In this document: piece by piece, positions 24,376 through 36,764 of the stretch | How positions within the stretch are numbered: position 1 is the first letter of the stretch | Layout: each line of letters begins with the position of its first letter | Program-made: the position numbers and the translations under genes | The notes under the pieces: model-generated | Seen by the model: only the letters and a program-made list of their open reading frames with translations | What the model was told of the DNA's origin: nothing | The model's database searches: none | NCBI GenBank assembly: GCA_031308135.1 | Contig: JAHLJT010009355.1 | Span: 4,959,217-5,023,216 of the forward strand | Origin: Acheta domesticus | Lineage: Eukaryota > Arthropoda > Insecta > Orthoptera > Gryllidae | Direction: 5' to 3' | Length of the DNA stretch: 64,000 nt

Positions 24376-24774
24376 CAGGTCTCGAAATTTTAATATAATG
24401 GAAGGCTCTCTGTTATTCGTGAGCAGTCGTTGCATGGTGAAAAAATGATGGTGGAGAACAGTGGAATGGAGAAAATTTTCGTTACACGATGCTTTCAACA
24501 GAAACGTTACACGACGTGTAATGAACAAATTTCTTGTCAAACGGTAAAACAATGAGCTACTTTCTAGTCATTCTCGAATTCTTTAGAAGAAGGTTATTTT
24601 GAAAGAGAAAGTGTCTTGACTGAAAAGTCCAACTACAATAAAAAAGGTAATATTGTATTTCTGTACGCCCCAAAGTCAAACGACATCGTTTCTTGAATTG
24701 CATTAGGAGAACTGAGCTACGAGTCCAGGTTGGACTGAGGTCATACTGTTGTCGGAGGCTGCAGGGGATTAGTA

Positions 24775-25035
24775 CCCCACGCACCGCCCGGGAGAGGAAG
24801 GGAGCGGAGCGGGAGTGCCCCGGCCGGGGGGGGCAGAGGGGGTGCAGGGGACAATGGCGAGGGGCGGGCCATCGTTAGCGAGGAATGCGCGGCTTAGCTG
24901 CTCCTCATCATCGCTGTTTACACCTGCGCGCCCCGCGGGGGTCCGCCACCGCTGCCCCTTTCAAACCCGCCCCCGCCTCCCGCCCCCCGCCCTCGACGGA
25001 ACGTCCGCGCCACACGGTTCGTCGCGAGGAAAGCG
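24775..25035. other. GC/CpG-rich island
   Basis: About 260 bases. It is G-rich on the plus strand in its first half and C-rich in its second, a local strand switch near 24900. It contains CACCTGCGC at 24921-24929. Frames on both strands are compositional. Confidence 0.65.
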
Positions 25036-25039
25036 TTGT

Positions 25040-25740
25040 TCTTTAGAGTGCTCTTGCGAAAGAGAGTGCCGTAGCTTAGGAAAAAAAGTTCTTCTGTACT
25101 TGATTTCAACAGTAAATAAGCCAGTTTTATTTGATTTTGTACATAATTTAAATGAAACCATTAACAAGAACATATGTTAAAGTGGAATGTCAAATTTGTG
25201 GTACAGTTATTAAGGTCTTATCAAAATTACTCAGCCTGTTATGCAAAACACGATGACAATTGTAAAAGTTTTTATTAACAAGTCTATCACGACGTAGTGC
25301 CTCTATAGCCAAATTATTGAGTTAGTTTGTAGAAACTAGTTATTTCAATCAATTGCTGTGCGTTGTTCTGCATTCATGTTGACGATTGCGTGTCATAGAG
25401 TAACTATTTTTTATTAAAGAGACGGCATGTATCTCTAACATGTAGAACGATTGGATGGTGTGCTCTGGAAGCTTCTCTCGCGACAATCGACCGGAAAGGA
25501 CTGGGACAAGCGGTTCTGCCTGGAATGGAAACCCTCTCCTGTTGCTCAGAACTGACACAATTAACGATCGTTGAAGCTGACGGAAACTTCTGCTAGATTG
25601 GAACTTCAGTTACGACCGTTTTTCAAGATCATTCATGAGAAACTTCTTACGAAAATAGTGGGTACACGACGGGTGAGGCAAGGGTCGTGTGGCATTCCCG
25701 TTATAAATGTTACGGCTATGTTAAAGAAATGAAAGAGAAT
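25040..25740. other. AT-rich DNA upstream of the mariner relic
   Basis: It may hold the eroded N-terminal (DNA-binding) half of the mariner element, but I could not align any of it by eye. Confidence 0.35.
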
Positions 25741-25741
25741 T

Positions 25742-26165
25742 TTCGAAACTATTGTTACAGAAGATGAAATAATAGTTTTCTGCCAGAATAATCTTCCTAA
25801 AAGAGAGTCAATGGAGTGCCGCAAACCTGACACAGCGTCGAAAAAGGCGAAGATGTCCCCGACCGTGAAGAAGATTATGGTTTTAGCAATGTTTATGTAG
25901 TAAGGAGGTTGAGGAGATTTTCCTAATGGACTTAAGGAAGGAAATGTAACCGCCAAACCAGATAATTGTTTTTTCTGCTCTTCACCAATTCCGAAGAGCA
26001 GTGAAAGAAAAGAGACGAGGCCAGGTCAATCGCGGTGTTCGGCTACTGCATGACAGTGCTCCAGTACAGGAGGTTGTTGTTGCGGAGGCTTCAGGGAAAG
26101 ATTCCAGAAGATTTTGCTCTCTCCTTATAGCCCAGACTTAGTAATAGGCGACTAAACTACAGGTT
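25742..26165 (+). pseudogene. Degraded mariner transposase (catalytic region)
   Basis: A cut-and-paste transposase of the Tc1/mariner superfamily with a D,D34D catalytic triad. Three frames must be joined. First, IVTEDE...ESMECRKPDTAS.KKAKM corresponds to the family's 'IVTGDETW...QSMEWR' region, with the first Asp at about 25763, and runs into a stop at 25898. Second, the frame starting near 25911 gives EEIFLMDL, then FRRAVKEKRRGQ and LLHDSAP, with the second Asp at about 26052. Third, SPYSPDLVIGD is in another frame, with the third Asp at about 26150. The spacing between the second and third Asp (98 bp) fits D34D with one frameshift deletion. The helix-turn-helix half and the terminal repeats were not identified. 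The copy is dead and old. Confidence 0.75.
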
Positions 26166-26169
26166 ACAA

Positions 26170-26680
26170 TGAAGTGAAATATGGCCTTTTTTACTATTTG
26201 TAAACAAAACTGACTTTTCCGAGAATACAAAAATGAATTTAAAAATGCTTTAGTACGTTGAAGTACATAGGTATGATATTAAAAGGCAACAGTGTTTTAT
26301 TTCTACCGTTTGTTTAAGTAGTCGTGACGGAAACTTTTGAAATTATTTATTAGTAATAAGCAAGCGAAGAAATAAGAAAAACAAATATAAACAAGCTTTG
26401 GTATAACATACAACTAAATGCGACGAAGTTGAAAACTCTAGTTTAAAATATCATTCACTTGTTCTAATTATATTAGAAGATGTTAGAAGTGAGAAATGTA
26501 TCTGATTAAAGTAAAAATCAGTACGACTGTATTACATTTTAATTATTTCCATCATTTGAAAAGAGGTAGAAGTTTTGCCTTTACAGTTATTTTGAACGCA
26601 CCTTTACTGTAGAGCATTTATGGGTAGCATTCTGTGCACCTCTAGTTATGATTTATTACACAGGAAGGTCTATTTCACTG
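26170..26680. other. AT-rich spacer
   Basis: It may include the 3' part of the mariner element. No terminal inverted repeat was recognised. Confidence 0.35.
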
Positions 26681-26689
26681 GTGTCAAGG

Positions 26690-27023
26690 TCTCCTACTGG
26701 TGGCTGTGGCACGCCTCGCGGCACCGTGCCATGCCACGAGATCCTCTGCGCCACTAGCGTCGAGAGAGGAAACTATTAGTAACCCCGCCGTTTTATAATA
26801 GTGATGGCGTTGTCTTGCGGCGGGGTTATGAACTGCGTGGAGAGACGATTTCGTCGTGGCACTCGTGCCTCGGACCTTGACAACACTGGTGTGTTTATAC
26901 AGTAGCAGCAGCAGTGGTTGGCCAGGCCCCTTGATGCGCAGTGGGATGCGGAGCAGCATTCCGGGCGCTGACCACGCCCGCGGCCTTCGCTTGCACCCCG
27001 CTCCCCTTCTCCTCCAGAGGCCC
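26690..27023. other. GC-rich island interrupted by the assembly gap
   Basis: G+C content rises toward the gap, which begins inside the island. Frames of 364-449 codons that cross the gap are made almost wholly of N and are not genes. A GC-rich hairpin lies at 26780-26828. Confidence 0.6.
26780..26828. other. Perfect 11-bp GC-rich inverted repeat
   Basis: TAACCCCGCCG at 26780-26790 is complementary to CGGCGGGGTTA at 26818-26828, with a 27-base loop. Function unknown. Confidence 0.6.
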
Positions 27024-28023
27024 NNNNNNNNNNNNNNNNNNNNNNNNNNNNNNNNNNNNNNNNNNNNNNNNNNNNNNNNNNNNNNNNNNNNNNNNNNNNN
27101 NNNNNNNNNNNNNNNNNNNNNNNNNNNNNNNNNNNNNNNNNNNNNNNNNNNNNNNNNNNNNNNNNNNNNNNNNNNNNNNNNNNNNNNNNNNNNNNNNNNN
27201 NNNNNNNNNNNNNNNNNNNNNNNNNNNNNNNNNNNNNNNNNNNNNNNNNNNNNNNNNNNNNNNNNNNNNNNNNNNNNNNNNNNNNNNNNNNNNNNNNNNN
27301 NNNNNNNNNNNNNNNNNNNNNNNNNNNNNNNNNNNNNNNNNNNNNNNNNNNNNNNNNNNNNNNNNNNNNNNNNNNNNNNNNNNNNNNNNNNNNNNNNNNN
27401 NNNNNNNNNNNNNNNNNNNNNNNNNNNNNNNNNNNNNNNNNNNNNNNNNNNNNNNNNNNNNNNNNNNNNNNNNNNNNNNNNNNNNNNNNNNNNNNNNNNN
27501 NNNNNNNNNNNNNNNNNNNNNNNNNNNNNNNNNNNNNNNNNNNNNNNNNNNNNNNNNNNNNNNNNNNNNNNNNNNNNNNNNNNNNNNNNNNNNNNNNNNN
27601 NNNNNNNNNNNNNNNNNNNNNNNNNNNNNNNNNNNNNNNNNNNNNNNNNNNNNNNNNNNNNNNNNNNNNNNNNNNNNNNNNNNNNNNNNNNNNNNNNNNN
27701 NNNNNNNNNNNNNNNNNNNNNNNNNNNNNNNNNNNNNNNNNNNNNNNNNNNNNNNNNNNNNNNNNNNNNNNNNNNNNNNNNNNNNNNNNNNNNNNNNNNN
27801 NNNNNNNNNNNNNNNNNNNNNNNNNNNNNNNNNNNNNNNNNNNNNNNNNNNNNNNNNNNNNNNNNNNNNNNNNNNNNNNNNNNNNNNNNNNNNNNNNNNN
27901 NNNNNNNNNNNNNNNNNNNNNNNNNNNNNNNNNNNNNNNNNNNNNNNNNNNNNNNNNNNNNNNNNNNNNNNNNNNNNNNNNNNNNNNNNNNNNNNNNNNN
28001 NNNNNNNNNNNNNNNNNNNNNNN
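27024..28023. other. Assembly gap (1000 N)
   Basis: Exactly 1000 unknown bases, so probably a placeholder of arbitrary size rather than a measured gap. Its left edge is in a GC-rich island and its right edge in AT-rich DNA. Confidence 0.98.
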
Positions 28024-29365
28024 TATATTTCATGACAGTGATGATTTGATAATTGTGACCAAAATGGCAAATTTACGAGAACATTTTTGTAAGTATACAC
28101 GATTTCATTTAAAGTAAGTGTAGAAAAAAAACCGAATTTGTTTGTCTTTGAGTTGCATCAAAATGGTTTAAAAATAATTGAGATCATGTATCACATATGT
28201 CAATCTCGTGTGTATATTACGATTAGTGTCTCGTATGGGTTCAATCAAATCAATGTGTATCGCGAATTAACATGTTAATCTTTATATTAATCAAAATTGG
28301 TGGATGAAGTTTGAAGTAGAAACAGCTTCCAAGCATCGGGCTTTAGCCAAATAATGTTCATATATGTATAATACCAGATAATTTCATAAAAAAGGATTAG
28401 ACGAAAGGTGAGAGACAATGTTTATCGTTTGTAATTTCACATTGTCACACATTTCTATTTACACAATACCACCTAACCTAACCACTATATTCGAGAGTTG
28501 ACCCTTCTCTATGTATTCTCGACTTCGGGAGATGAGGTTCAGACCTCCGACCTTCATGATTTATGTAATACAACTCTGAGCCAATGCCACGCGTATTTTA
28601 CGATACATTTTTGTGGTAAAGTACATTTCGCAAACACATAAGATCCGTCGCAGTGGCTCCAATATCGTTACTTTAGTCAGCCTATTTGTAACTTCAGTTT
28701 ATCCATTCTGTCTGTCTAGTAATTGGTGCGGATTAAGCGACCAATTCGAGAATTAGCAATATTTCTGTCTTGAACCTTAACATACTAAAAATGCATTACA
28801 TCCGCTGCACTCGAGTTTTCGAAGGTGACGAACGGGAGTGGTCGTAACCTTGTGAAAATTTGCTGGTGTGGCAATTTGCTTGTTATTCTTGTTATGAATG
28901 AAGAGTACATTAGAATGCAAGCAGAAAATATTTTCAATTAGAAATGTAGAAAACGAATTTATGAATCAACGGAAGTTCGCCCACATTATTACGTTAATAA
29001 TTTTCCTATTAATGTTGACATTCTCGATAATTCGTGACAATGTACGTACACAATAACAGTTTTTGGCGTGTTCAACTTTTAGCTGCATGTAAGACCTGTC
29101 TGAAATTTTGTCTTATATTAAAAAATAAGACATTTTCCAGAGGAATAGGAAAAAACATTGTTGAGAGAATGGCACCACAATATAAGAGAAATTTGATATA
29201 AACGAACTAAAGAAATGTTGGTACTACGATGTTACTAAGTGGCTTCCTGTAAACAAAAAAATACATTTTGTAATCAATAATATTGAAGTCAAATATCAAT
29301 GGGTGTTTGATTCCCCTCCAGCTACCATAATAAAACGAGTCTGCCATTACCAGTACTTTCTCTCG
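28024..29365. other. AT-rich intergenic DNA
   Basis: Nothing recognised except a short CCTAACCTAACC run at 28472-28483, which is the insect telomere unit on the complementary strand but only about two copies. Confidence 0.35.
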
Positions 29366-29369
29366 GGCG

Positions 29370-29600
29370 TGCAAATTGCCGGGTCCCTGGGAAACGCAGA
29401 ATGGAGGCTGCTGGCGTTAACCTTGTCCCGGGACCCAGTTAGCGGCCACCGCCCCGGCGCCCCGGAAAAAGTACGCGCTCGCGCTTGATCGAGGTGAATG
29501 ATGCTTTCTCCCCGGCGCATTCCGAGAGGCGCGCGAGCGCCACTCTCGACGGCGATGACACGGCGCGGCCCGGCGCGGCAGCAGCAGCGGACGACCGCTC
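29370..29600. other. GC/CpG-rich island
   Basis: About 230 bases with CGGCGC, GCGCGAGCG and CGGCGCGGC runs. Overlapping frames on both strands are compositional. The inverted-repeat element at 29639-30077 begins just to the right. Confidence 0.6.
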
Positions 29601-29638
29601 ACGAATTTGTAAAAGGAATACGGATGCGTTTGCGTACG

Positions 29639-30077
29639 GAATTGGACGGTGTTGTGCATCAACCGGCTATGCGACATTATACAAGTTTGGAGATAATCGT
29701 GTTCAAAGGTTTTATTACGTTTTCAGCTCTAAAAACTGTAATTTAATTATTTCATTCATTGAAGCGCCAAACTACACAAACATGGGTGGAATATCTGGCG
29801 CTTACCTGCATCATGTGAAATTAAGAACAGCAGATTCGAAGATCTTGCCGGTTGTTGCGAAGATCTAGCCGATTTATAGCCGGTTGTAGCGAAACATAAA
29901 ATTCCTGATGTGACTGATAGCGTTTATATTTTTCGTTAATTATAAGGCTATTTTTACGGACTCGGTGCCAAAATTTTGCGTACACATAGAACATGGTCCA
30001 ATGCAACTGATGGCGTCCATATCTCATATTTTTCAAAAATGGCGCTTAGCTGGTTGATGCATAACACCGTCGAATTG
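29639..30077. repeat. Inverted-repeat element, 40-bp arms
   Basis: The arms 29639-29678 and 30038-30077 are complementary at 34 of 40 positions (shared core GGTTGATGCA.AACACCGTC). The interior of about 360 bp carries a smaller GCCGGTTGT(T/A)GCGAA duplication near 29845-29895. There is no coding capacity, and no convincing target duplication was found. It looks like a MITE or foldback element, class unknown. Confidence 0.6.
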
Positions 30078-30079
30078 TA

Positions 30080-31300
30080 AGTTTGCGACTGAAGACCGAG
30101 AAGTTCAAGATTTGACGTTCGAATGTGGTGATTTTTCGACACCAACTGAGTAGGCTCTCCGAAAACTGCACTAATACCTTAAACACAGTATTAAGAGCCT
30201 TTGTTCCCCATCGTGTGGCTAATCACATCCTCAGAGCTGCGTCATGGATTTACCTTTTATCCTCACATCACGTTGAAACAGGTATGGTTCCCATGACTCC
30301 GGCGATGTGCGAATGTCAAACCAAGGATTAAATTAAGGAGCGAAATACTACAAAGGGATTCGATAATTGTCATGACTGTGAAGTTAAATAAGTTTCGTTA
30401 GACTGCTCTGTTATATCGACATAACGCAACAAAAAAGAGAAACGTAAAGCCAATCTTACCATCCGGTGTCCGTTACGGGTTTTACAGTCCGCGTTTGTTA
30501 AGAATAATCGACGGAAAGTGAGCTGTATCAAAAGATGGCGTGTCGTTACTTTTATTCAAAGAAATCATATATAATTCCCATGTACAATAATTGTAATTCC
30601 TATGAATTTTTCTCGTACGAAGATCGTTTTTGTGTATTGAACGGACGATATCGCAAATAATGGACTTGGCTTGTTACACCATATAACTCGTCTGTTGCCT
30701 CAATTTTTAAATCTCAAACGCGTCCGTTATTCGTTCTGTATCGGCTTCATGAAGTCAATAACTACTAGTATATTGGGTTGTCGACTTCGATGATTCAAGT
30801 TCGAAGATGTTATTCCTCGTCTTGTTGTTCTTTTAAGTCTTCCAAACCTAAAACATATATTTTAATACACCAAAAGAGCCTGTCACAGATATCAATGGAG
30901 AAAGAGAAAGGTGAAAATGATGGCGCTACAGATTAATGAAGTGAATGCAATTTTAATTTTTTAAGACTGGGGCATTGTATATTTTTTCATGCTCAAACTA
31001 ATATTTTATTTCATTGAGGGTTGATTAAAACGAACTTGGTTTAATAAAAAAGAGAAATTGATGATAGACATGAAAAAAATCACTCATACTTTGATGAAGT
31101 GGTGTCGATTAGATGATAATACGTGTGAATGTAATGCTTTCCCTGCAATCTGCTGTACGAGTATAGAGATGATAATACAATCGACGACGATGTGGTGAGT
31201 GAAAGGCAAATTGCAAGTCAATGAAGTCGGAGGTATTTTAGTTTTTTACTCACTCGCACATACTCGTAGAATCTTCTACTTGAAGCAATTAGGGTATTTA
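30080..31300. other. AT-rich intergenic DNA
   Basis: No gene or repeat was recognised. Confidence 0.35.
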
Positions 31301-31305
31301 AGGTC

Positions 31306-31346
<41 letters not shown>
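31306..31346. repeat. (AAT)n microsatellite
   Basis: About 13 uninterrupted AAT units. The neighbouring bases do not match the retroelement 3' end, so I treat it as an independent microsatellite. Confidence 0.85.
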
Positions 31347-31349
31347 GAT

Positions 31350-33895
31350 AAAGGCATGATGTGAACCTCCTCCGACGCGAGGTAGAACGAGTTCGTATAC
31401 TTACATTCGAATCTCCTGCACTGTTGAGAAGTTACGAAAATGCTAAAGCGAAGAGAGTGGTAGAGATAGCTAATTCTGTCTTAAATGAGGTTGTACAGAC
31501 ACCGGGTAGATATCAATAAATTACTGAAATCGACCACAACATGTATGCAACTGGATATCTCGTATCTCAGATATTTTGGGGCCGGCCAAGAACACCGACA
31601 GCCGGCAGCCAGGCAGAGTCAACAGCTCCGTAACTCCATGAGCGAAAAAAATTATGAAGCGGATAGGCGACACATCGCTATTACCCGAGGCATCTTCTAA
31701 ATCAAAACACACTTCTAAAGTTCAACAAAAAAAATTCTCAACTGCTTCTACAACAGCTTGATAATAATACTTTAAGAATTATTGCTATTAATGTGTGAAT
31801 GTTATTGAAAATGAATATTCTAAAAATTTCTTTGAGCACAATTTGTGTTCTTGCAAAAGTTTCAGAGCGTTACTGAATCAAACTTTACACAAATGTAGGG
31901 AATTAAAAGAAGTCATTATCAAAACTACGTATTTTATGATTGCGAAGTGTCCTTGTCTGCAGGTCCCATCTGTCATTCTTTGATCTCATAACTTGGGAGT
32001 CGATTGGTTTGGGTGGAAATGTTCAGGGATAGGACCTCTTTGTTAAAAACGACGTCTCGATTGAATATCAAATTAACTTGAAATTAATTAATTTAACTTT
32101 TACTAATGAGTATGTGATCACCTCAGTCGTATTGGCAAAAGCATAGAACAACTTCAATGACTGATGCTAAGTAGAGGGCGGATTTTAATGATAAGTAATT
32201 TTTTCTTTTCACTTTAAAACAAAGCCATTTAGTATAGACATTAATTTTACGTTATGAATAAAGGAAAATGACCAATTTTTATTTGTCATTTTGTTTGCAT
32301 TTTTCGTCGATTTCGACTAATAAGTCACTGTTTACTTTTCTTGCCACTTTTAATGCATTTTTCAGCTCATTTCTATTTTAGTATTATTTTAATAGTACTT
32401 GCTTCAAATAATGTTTGCGAGATGCAACAAATGTTATCCACACAATTCTTGAGTAGCCTATTCGATTTCTTCGCTCAAAAATTGTAATGTCAGCCATTGT
32501 GAGGATGTAATCTGAGGTGTCCTATTATACTTATCAGCGCCATTGTTGGTTCAGCCGATTTCGAGATAGCGAAAGAGATTTCCTGGAAAAGAAGAGTCCA
32601 AACCAAAAATTTGCAAGCTGAATTCACTTGAACGAATAGAAGAAGCCTCCATTACATCAGTGACGTATCCCACAGTTAAAGTTGTTCATCCGAACTGGTT
32701 TTGATAATTTTTTTACTTTTTTTCTTTGCTTTTAAGGCATTTTAAAAACATTTTAAGAGCATTTTATTGATCATGTTTGGCGATATTTTAGGTCATCAAA
32801 GTCCTCCCCCTTCTGATGAGAATCTGAAGTCTGCTGAAAACATTTTGACCGAAGATTCGGAAAATTGGAAGATTTGGCTCCGAAGACGCTTATACTTCCA
32901 AAATTTACAAATATATCTGAGACCTTTGAGACAGTTTTGGCAATTGAAGGCTTCAAGCAGTAACAAGATAAGCCACAGCACGTCTCTCGCTATTCGAAAT
33001 TTTATTATCTGGATTTTGGTGAAAGACTAACTTATGTAGTTAGTACATGTGACTTATTGGTATTTATTATGGGTTGGTACAGTAGCGAGATGAGACGCTC
33101 TTCGACCACAAGCGAGATATTAACATTTACGAGTAGCAGGAGGCTTACTGTTACTGGTGTAGCTTATCCTGTTACTGCTTCGAGTCGTGGAATTGAAGTG
33201 GAGCGGCTAAGCGACCCAAGTGGCATCAATCAAGATTTTCATATTCTACTCGCGATATGTCAACACTGATGGAGAGCTATAAGAACCACGTGTTTTGTTT
33301 CCTCCTTTTTGTCAGGCGTCTAAAGATGACGATTTTGCTATGTAACTTCAGAATTGTGCTGACAATTTTTCTTATTTTCTGACAAAAAGTAATTCTTGGT
33401 ACTGAGATGGCTTAGCTCTGTTACTCTACAATTCTAAAGAAGTAAATCAGTGTAAAGAACATGTCACAAACGAGTCAGTCAATTGTTTGAGAATGATACA
33501 GCACAATCCTTCTTTTTGGCTGTTCTGAGTTACATATTCGTGAAATATCATCAATTGACCATGATACAACCAGGGGATTGCATCTTTAAAGTGAAAGGAA
33601 TAAACATATAAATCGCGGTGCTTTTTCGAACTTTATGACTGAACATTACATACGTACTATATTGTAAAAACTCATAAGAATTAAGGTATTAGAACAAAAA
33701 AGTTTAATTTGCTTGTATACATATTTTCATTAAAAGTTAATCGTATTCAATAGCAGTCGGATTTGTGTTTGAAACGCAATTTTGTGATTCCTGTAAGACT
33801 TTCTTGTCAGGCCTTGTGTTGTTTCAGGAAGAAATCTTTCAATGCAAAAGCGTGATCAGAATCGGCGTCAACTGTGACGTCAATCACACAGAGAA
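31350..33895. other. AT-rich intergenic DNA with GCATTTT-rich patches
   Basis: No gene was recognised. Around 32290-32400 and 32730-32770 the word GCATTTT recurs several times at short spacing, as seen in the subterminal regions of some DNA transposons. I could not find paired inverted ends. Confidence 0.3.
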
Positions 33896-33899
33896 AAAC

Positions 33900-34150
33900 T
33901 GCGAGTCGCAGTTTCACAGAGGCGACGGCGATGACCTACGTGAACTGCGAGGAGGAAGCGCGAGCGCACGAGACGCCGCGCCGGTAGCAGCGGCGGCGGC
34001 GGCGGCGGAGGTGAGGGCTCGCGCCCAGCGCGCCTCCGGCCGCTTGCGAAAACGCCTGACCTCGAACGGCGGCGGAAGGCGTTTGAGGGTGAGAAAGTTC
34101 GTTCCCGGCAGCCTCCTTCGCCGCTTCTGCGCTGGGGCGTTGAACCCCAG
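33900..34150. other. GC/CpG-rich island with (GGC)n
   Basis: About 250 bases including a run of about seven GGC units near 33990-34010 and many CG steps. The 170-codon plus-strand frame across it (33765-34277) is compositional in the island part and shows no domain outside it. Confidence 0.6.
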
Positions 34151-34159
34151 GTTGTGCAA

Positions 34160-35855
34160 TTTTCGGGGCAGAAGGAATTTGCATTTAGGTCTCAGACGTA
34201 CATTCATGATTTATCTCTGCCTATTCAAACCGAAACGTACCTTTTTACAGTCGGCTCTTAATTTCCTGTTATCTTGATGGGATTGTACAAAGACGCGAGG
34301 TGCTTAAGAAGCGGAAAATTAAACTCTCTAAATGAAGATGAGTAAGATATAAGAAAAACAAACGTCTTCTGCAATAAACATTATTATTGTAAAATAAAAT
34401 TTCCATATAGTATTAAGGTTCCAATAGAATGTTCACGTTTTGTAATATAATTTCTCAGAATGAAATTAATTTCGGATCAAATTTTCAGTATTTGTTGAAA
34501 TTTGTGTGGAAGACGACACATAAATCCTTTATTTTAATCTGAAACTGAACCGAGCCTCGCCACAAATACAGTTTTATTAGTATTATTATAATATTAATAA
34601 CTTTTTCGTAAGACAGTCTCATAATTTATCCCGGTAATATCTCTTACATGTAGTAGAAAATTACTTATATTCTAAAGAAAATAATGAAATGTTATCAAAC
34701 GAAACACGATTAACGTGTCCCCCATGCATGCCAACGGTCCAAGTGCGGTTAAAAAGTATTGTCGTTTTCTTCTTAAGATTGATACTATTTCTAAAATTAC
34801 TTGAATATGTTTTTAAAATACTCTTTTTGAAACCTTTCTCGTTTTACCTTCATTTCTGCTGATCATTCTTTAGGTTCAGTTGGATTCCATTCATAGGCAT
34901 TTCTTTGAAGTCTGCCATACACCTCTCTTAAGAATCTAGGTCTCATTGTCAGCGTTCTCACAACAGTCTCAGGATGATTTGCGGTAGAGTTACGATGTGA
35001 GAAAGGGAAGCGCTAAAAAGAGTGAAATGACTGGAAACTAGGTAAACGGCGAAAGGCATGTCAGCGAAGGTGGAAATGAGAGAGAAGTGCGTAGAACAGG
35101 GAGTGCAAGCGTAACGTAACGGATTCCTGCGGGATGAGGAAGACTAAGGTCAGAAGATGTATTCTGGAGATAACCCAGATTTTTTTATGAAGGGGAAGGT
35201 AATGATGTTACAGTCTCCAGCGTCAAGAGTAAATCTTTGAGAATTTTGCTATCGCACGCGTCAGTTGCCATTTTTACCGGTAAAGAAACATTTATTTTCA
35301 AAAGTGTGTTATTGTGTGTTTCATTGTAAATGACAGAATTAAGGTAGCTTAGTTCTTTTATATTTCGAAACCGCGTAAAATATTAATAGAGAGAAAACGA
35401 AACAAAACAGACTGAATATCGTTGTCACTTAAGTCATTTAATTTATAGTCATTTAAGTTCATTTCCTGTTATTCGAAGTTCCACGATTGTTTGAACATAA
35501 TCGTCACGCATTAACGTTTTGTAGAGATAATGCATAATAAACTTTATCGTTCAATGCATAAACAATGTAATTAATTAGTTTCAATAGTGTAAATTTTATG
35601 GTTCTTGTATTCGAAAAATTATTTACATTTATAGCCAAAGATGATTAGCACACTTAATCTTCGAGCACAGGCGAGTCAGGAGGCTTATTTATTTATGCCT
35701 TCTTCGTTGTTGAGCAGATGGTTAAAGAAAATTGTAGTAAAAGTAAAATTCCTTTCGACTAAGTTCTCGAAAACCTTGAAAAGAAATTATACGAAGCAAG
35801 CATAATGAAACAGTTCTTTGTAATCCAGTTTGAAAATTTGTTTTGGCCCAGCGAT
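34160..35855. other. AT-rich intergenic DNA
   Basis: No gene or repeat was recognised. Confidence 0.35.
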
Positions 35856-35859
35856 GTGT

Positions 35860-36760
35860 GTGAAGCGAAAGGCTTGCGCGCGGGCGGCGAAAACGGGTTA
35901 GGGCAGCTCCTCTCGAGCTGCGTCGCCGTATGAGTCCTTGGCAGCCGCATTCAGGATGCACTTTCGGCTGGCGCGCGCGGGGGCCACGTTCTCAGCGCAG
36001 GACTCTCCTCGTGGGCGCGTTTCCCTGCCTCCGCCGCCACCACCGCCGCCATCACCACCACCCACCATCCCCCGCCACCTCCACCCACCACCACCACCCA
36101 CCACCACCACCACCACCCACCACCCACCACCACCATAACCACCACCCCACCACCACCACACCACCACCACCCACCGCCGCCACCCCTAGCACTACCCACC
36201 ACCACCACCACTGCTACCGCCTCCACCGCCACCGCCACCTCCCCCACCACCTTCACCGCCACAACCATCACCACCACAAATCCGCTGGCACCACCTCCCC
36301 TCCACTGCCTATACCGTCACCACCCCATCGTCAACATCGCCGCCATCGCCTGCACCATACCCTCCTCCGTCACCACCGTCGCTTCATCCTCCGGCGTAAG
36401 CACCTGCTCCGACACCATCTCCGCCACCAGCCGCCACCACCACTGCCACCGCCGCCACTAATGTCACCGCTACCACCACGTCGCCACTCCGCCGTCACTC
36501 CCTGCTTCTCTTCTACCTCCTCCTCCTCCGCCGCCGTCGGTCGCCGAACCCGGCCCCTGCGGGGACGCCGTTTGTGGGTCACGTGGCCGCGGATGTGGGT
36601 TAAGGAAACTCCGCGACGGGGGCGGCGCAGGCGGCGCAGGCGAAGGCGAAGGCGGAGGCGGTGACCGCTCTTCCTCCACCCGCCGCGTAAAAGTGAGCAG
36701 CAGGCGCAGCAGCCCAGCCGCGGACGCAGCCGCTGACGCTGCAAAGAGCCCTCTGGATTG
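35860..36760. other. Large GC island with a CCA/CAC/CCG tract
   Basis: About 900 bases. From about 36030 to 36480 the plus strand is almost free of G and consists of CCACCA, CCACCC and CCGCCA units. It then turns into unique CpG-dense DNA and, at 36615-36660, a G-rich GGCGCA/GGCGAA tract. The His/Pro-rich 244-codon plus frame and the Gly/Val-rich minus frames are different readings of the same repeat, not genes. Confidence 0.72.
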
Positions 36761-36764
36761 TCTT

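Noticed and set aside
26684..28100. Four frames of 364-449 codons spanning the gap
   Set aside because: They consist almost entirely of N.
31306..31347. Tail of another retroelement copy
   Set aside because: The AAT run is followed by GATAAAGGCATG, which is in the wrong order relative to the tail to be the family's 3' end.
32767..33030. Possible small gene or transposase fragment (87-codon frame)
   Set aside because: No recognisable motif and overlapping opposite-strand frames of similar length. Only GCATTTT-rich flanks hint at a repeat.
35930..36744. Histidine/proline-rich frame of 244 codons and its opposite-strand partners
   Set aside because: Readings of the CCA/CAC tract, with no non-repetitive domain and no conserved motif.
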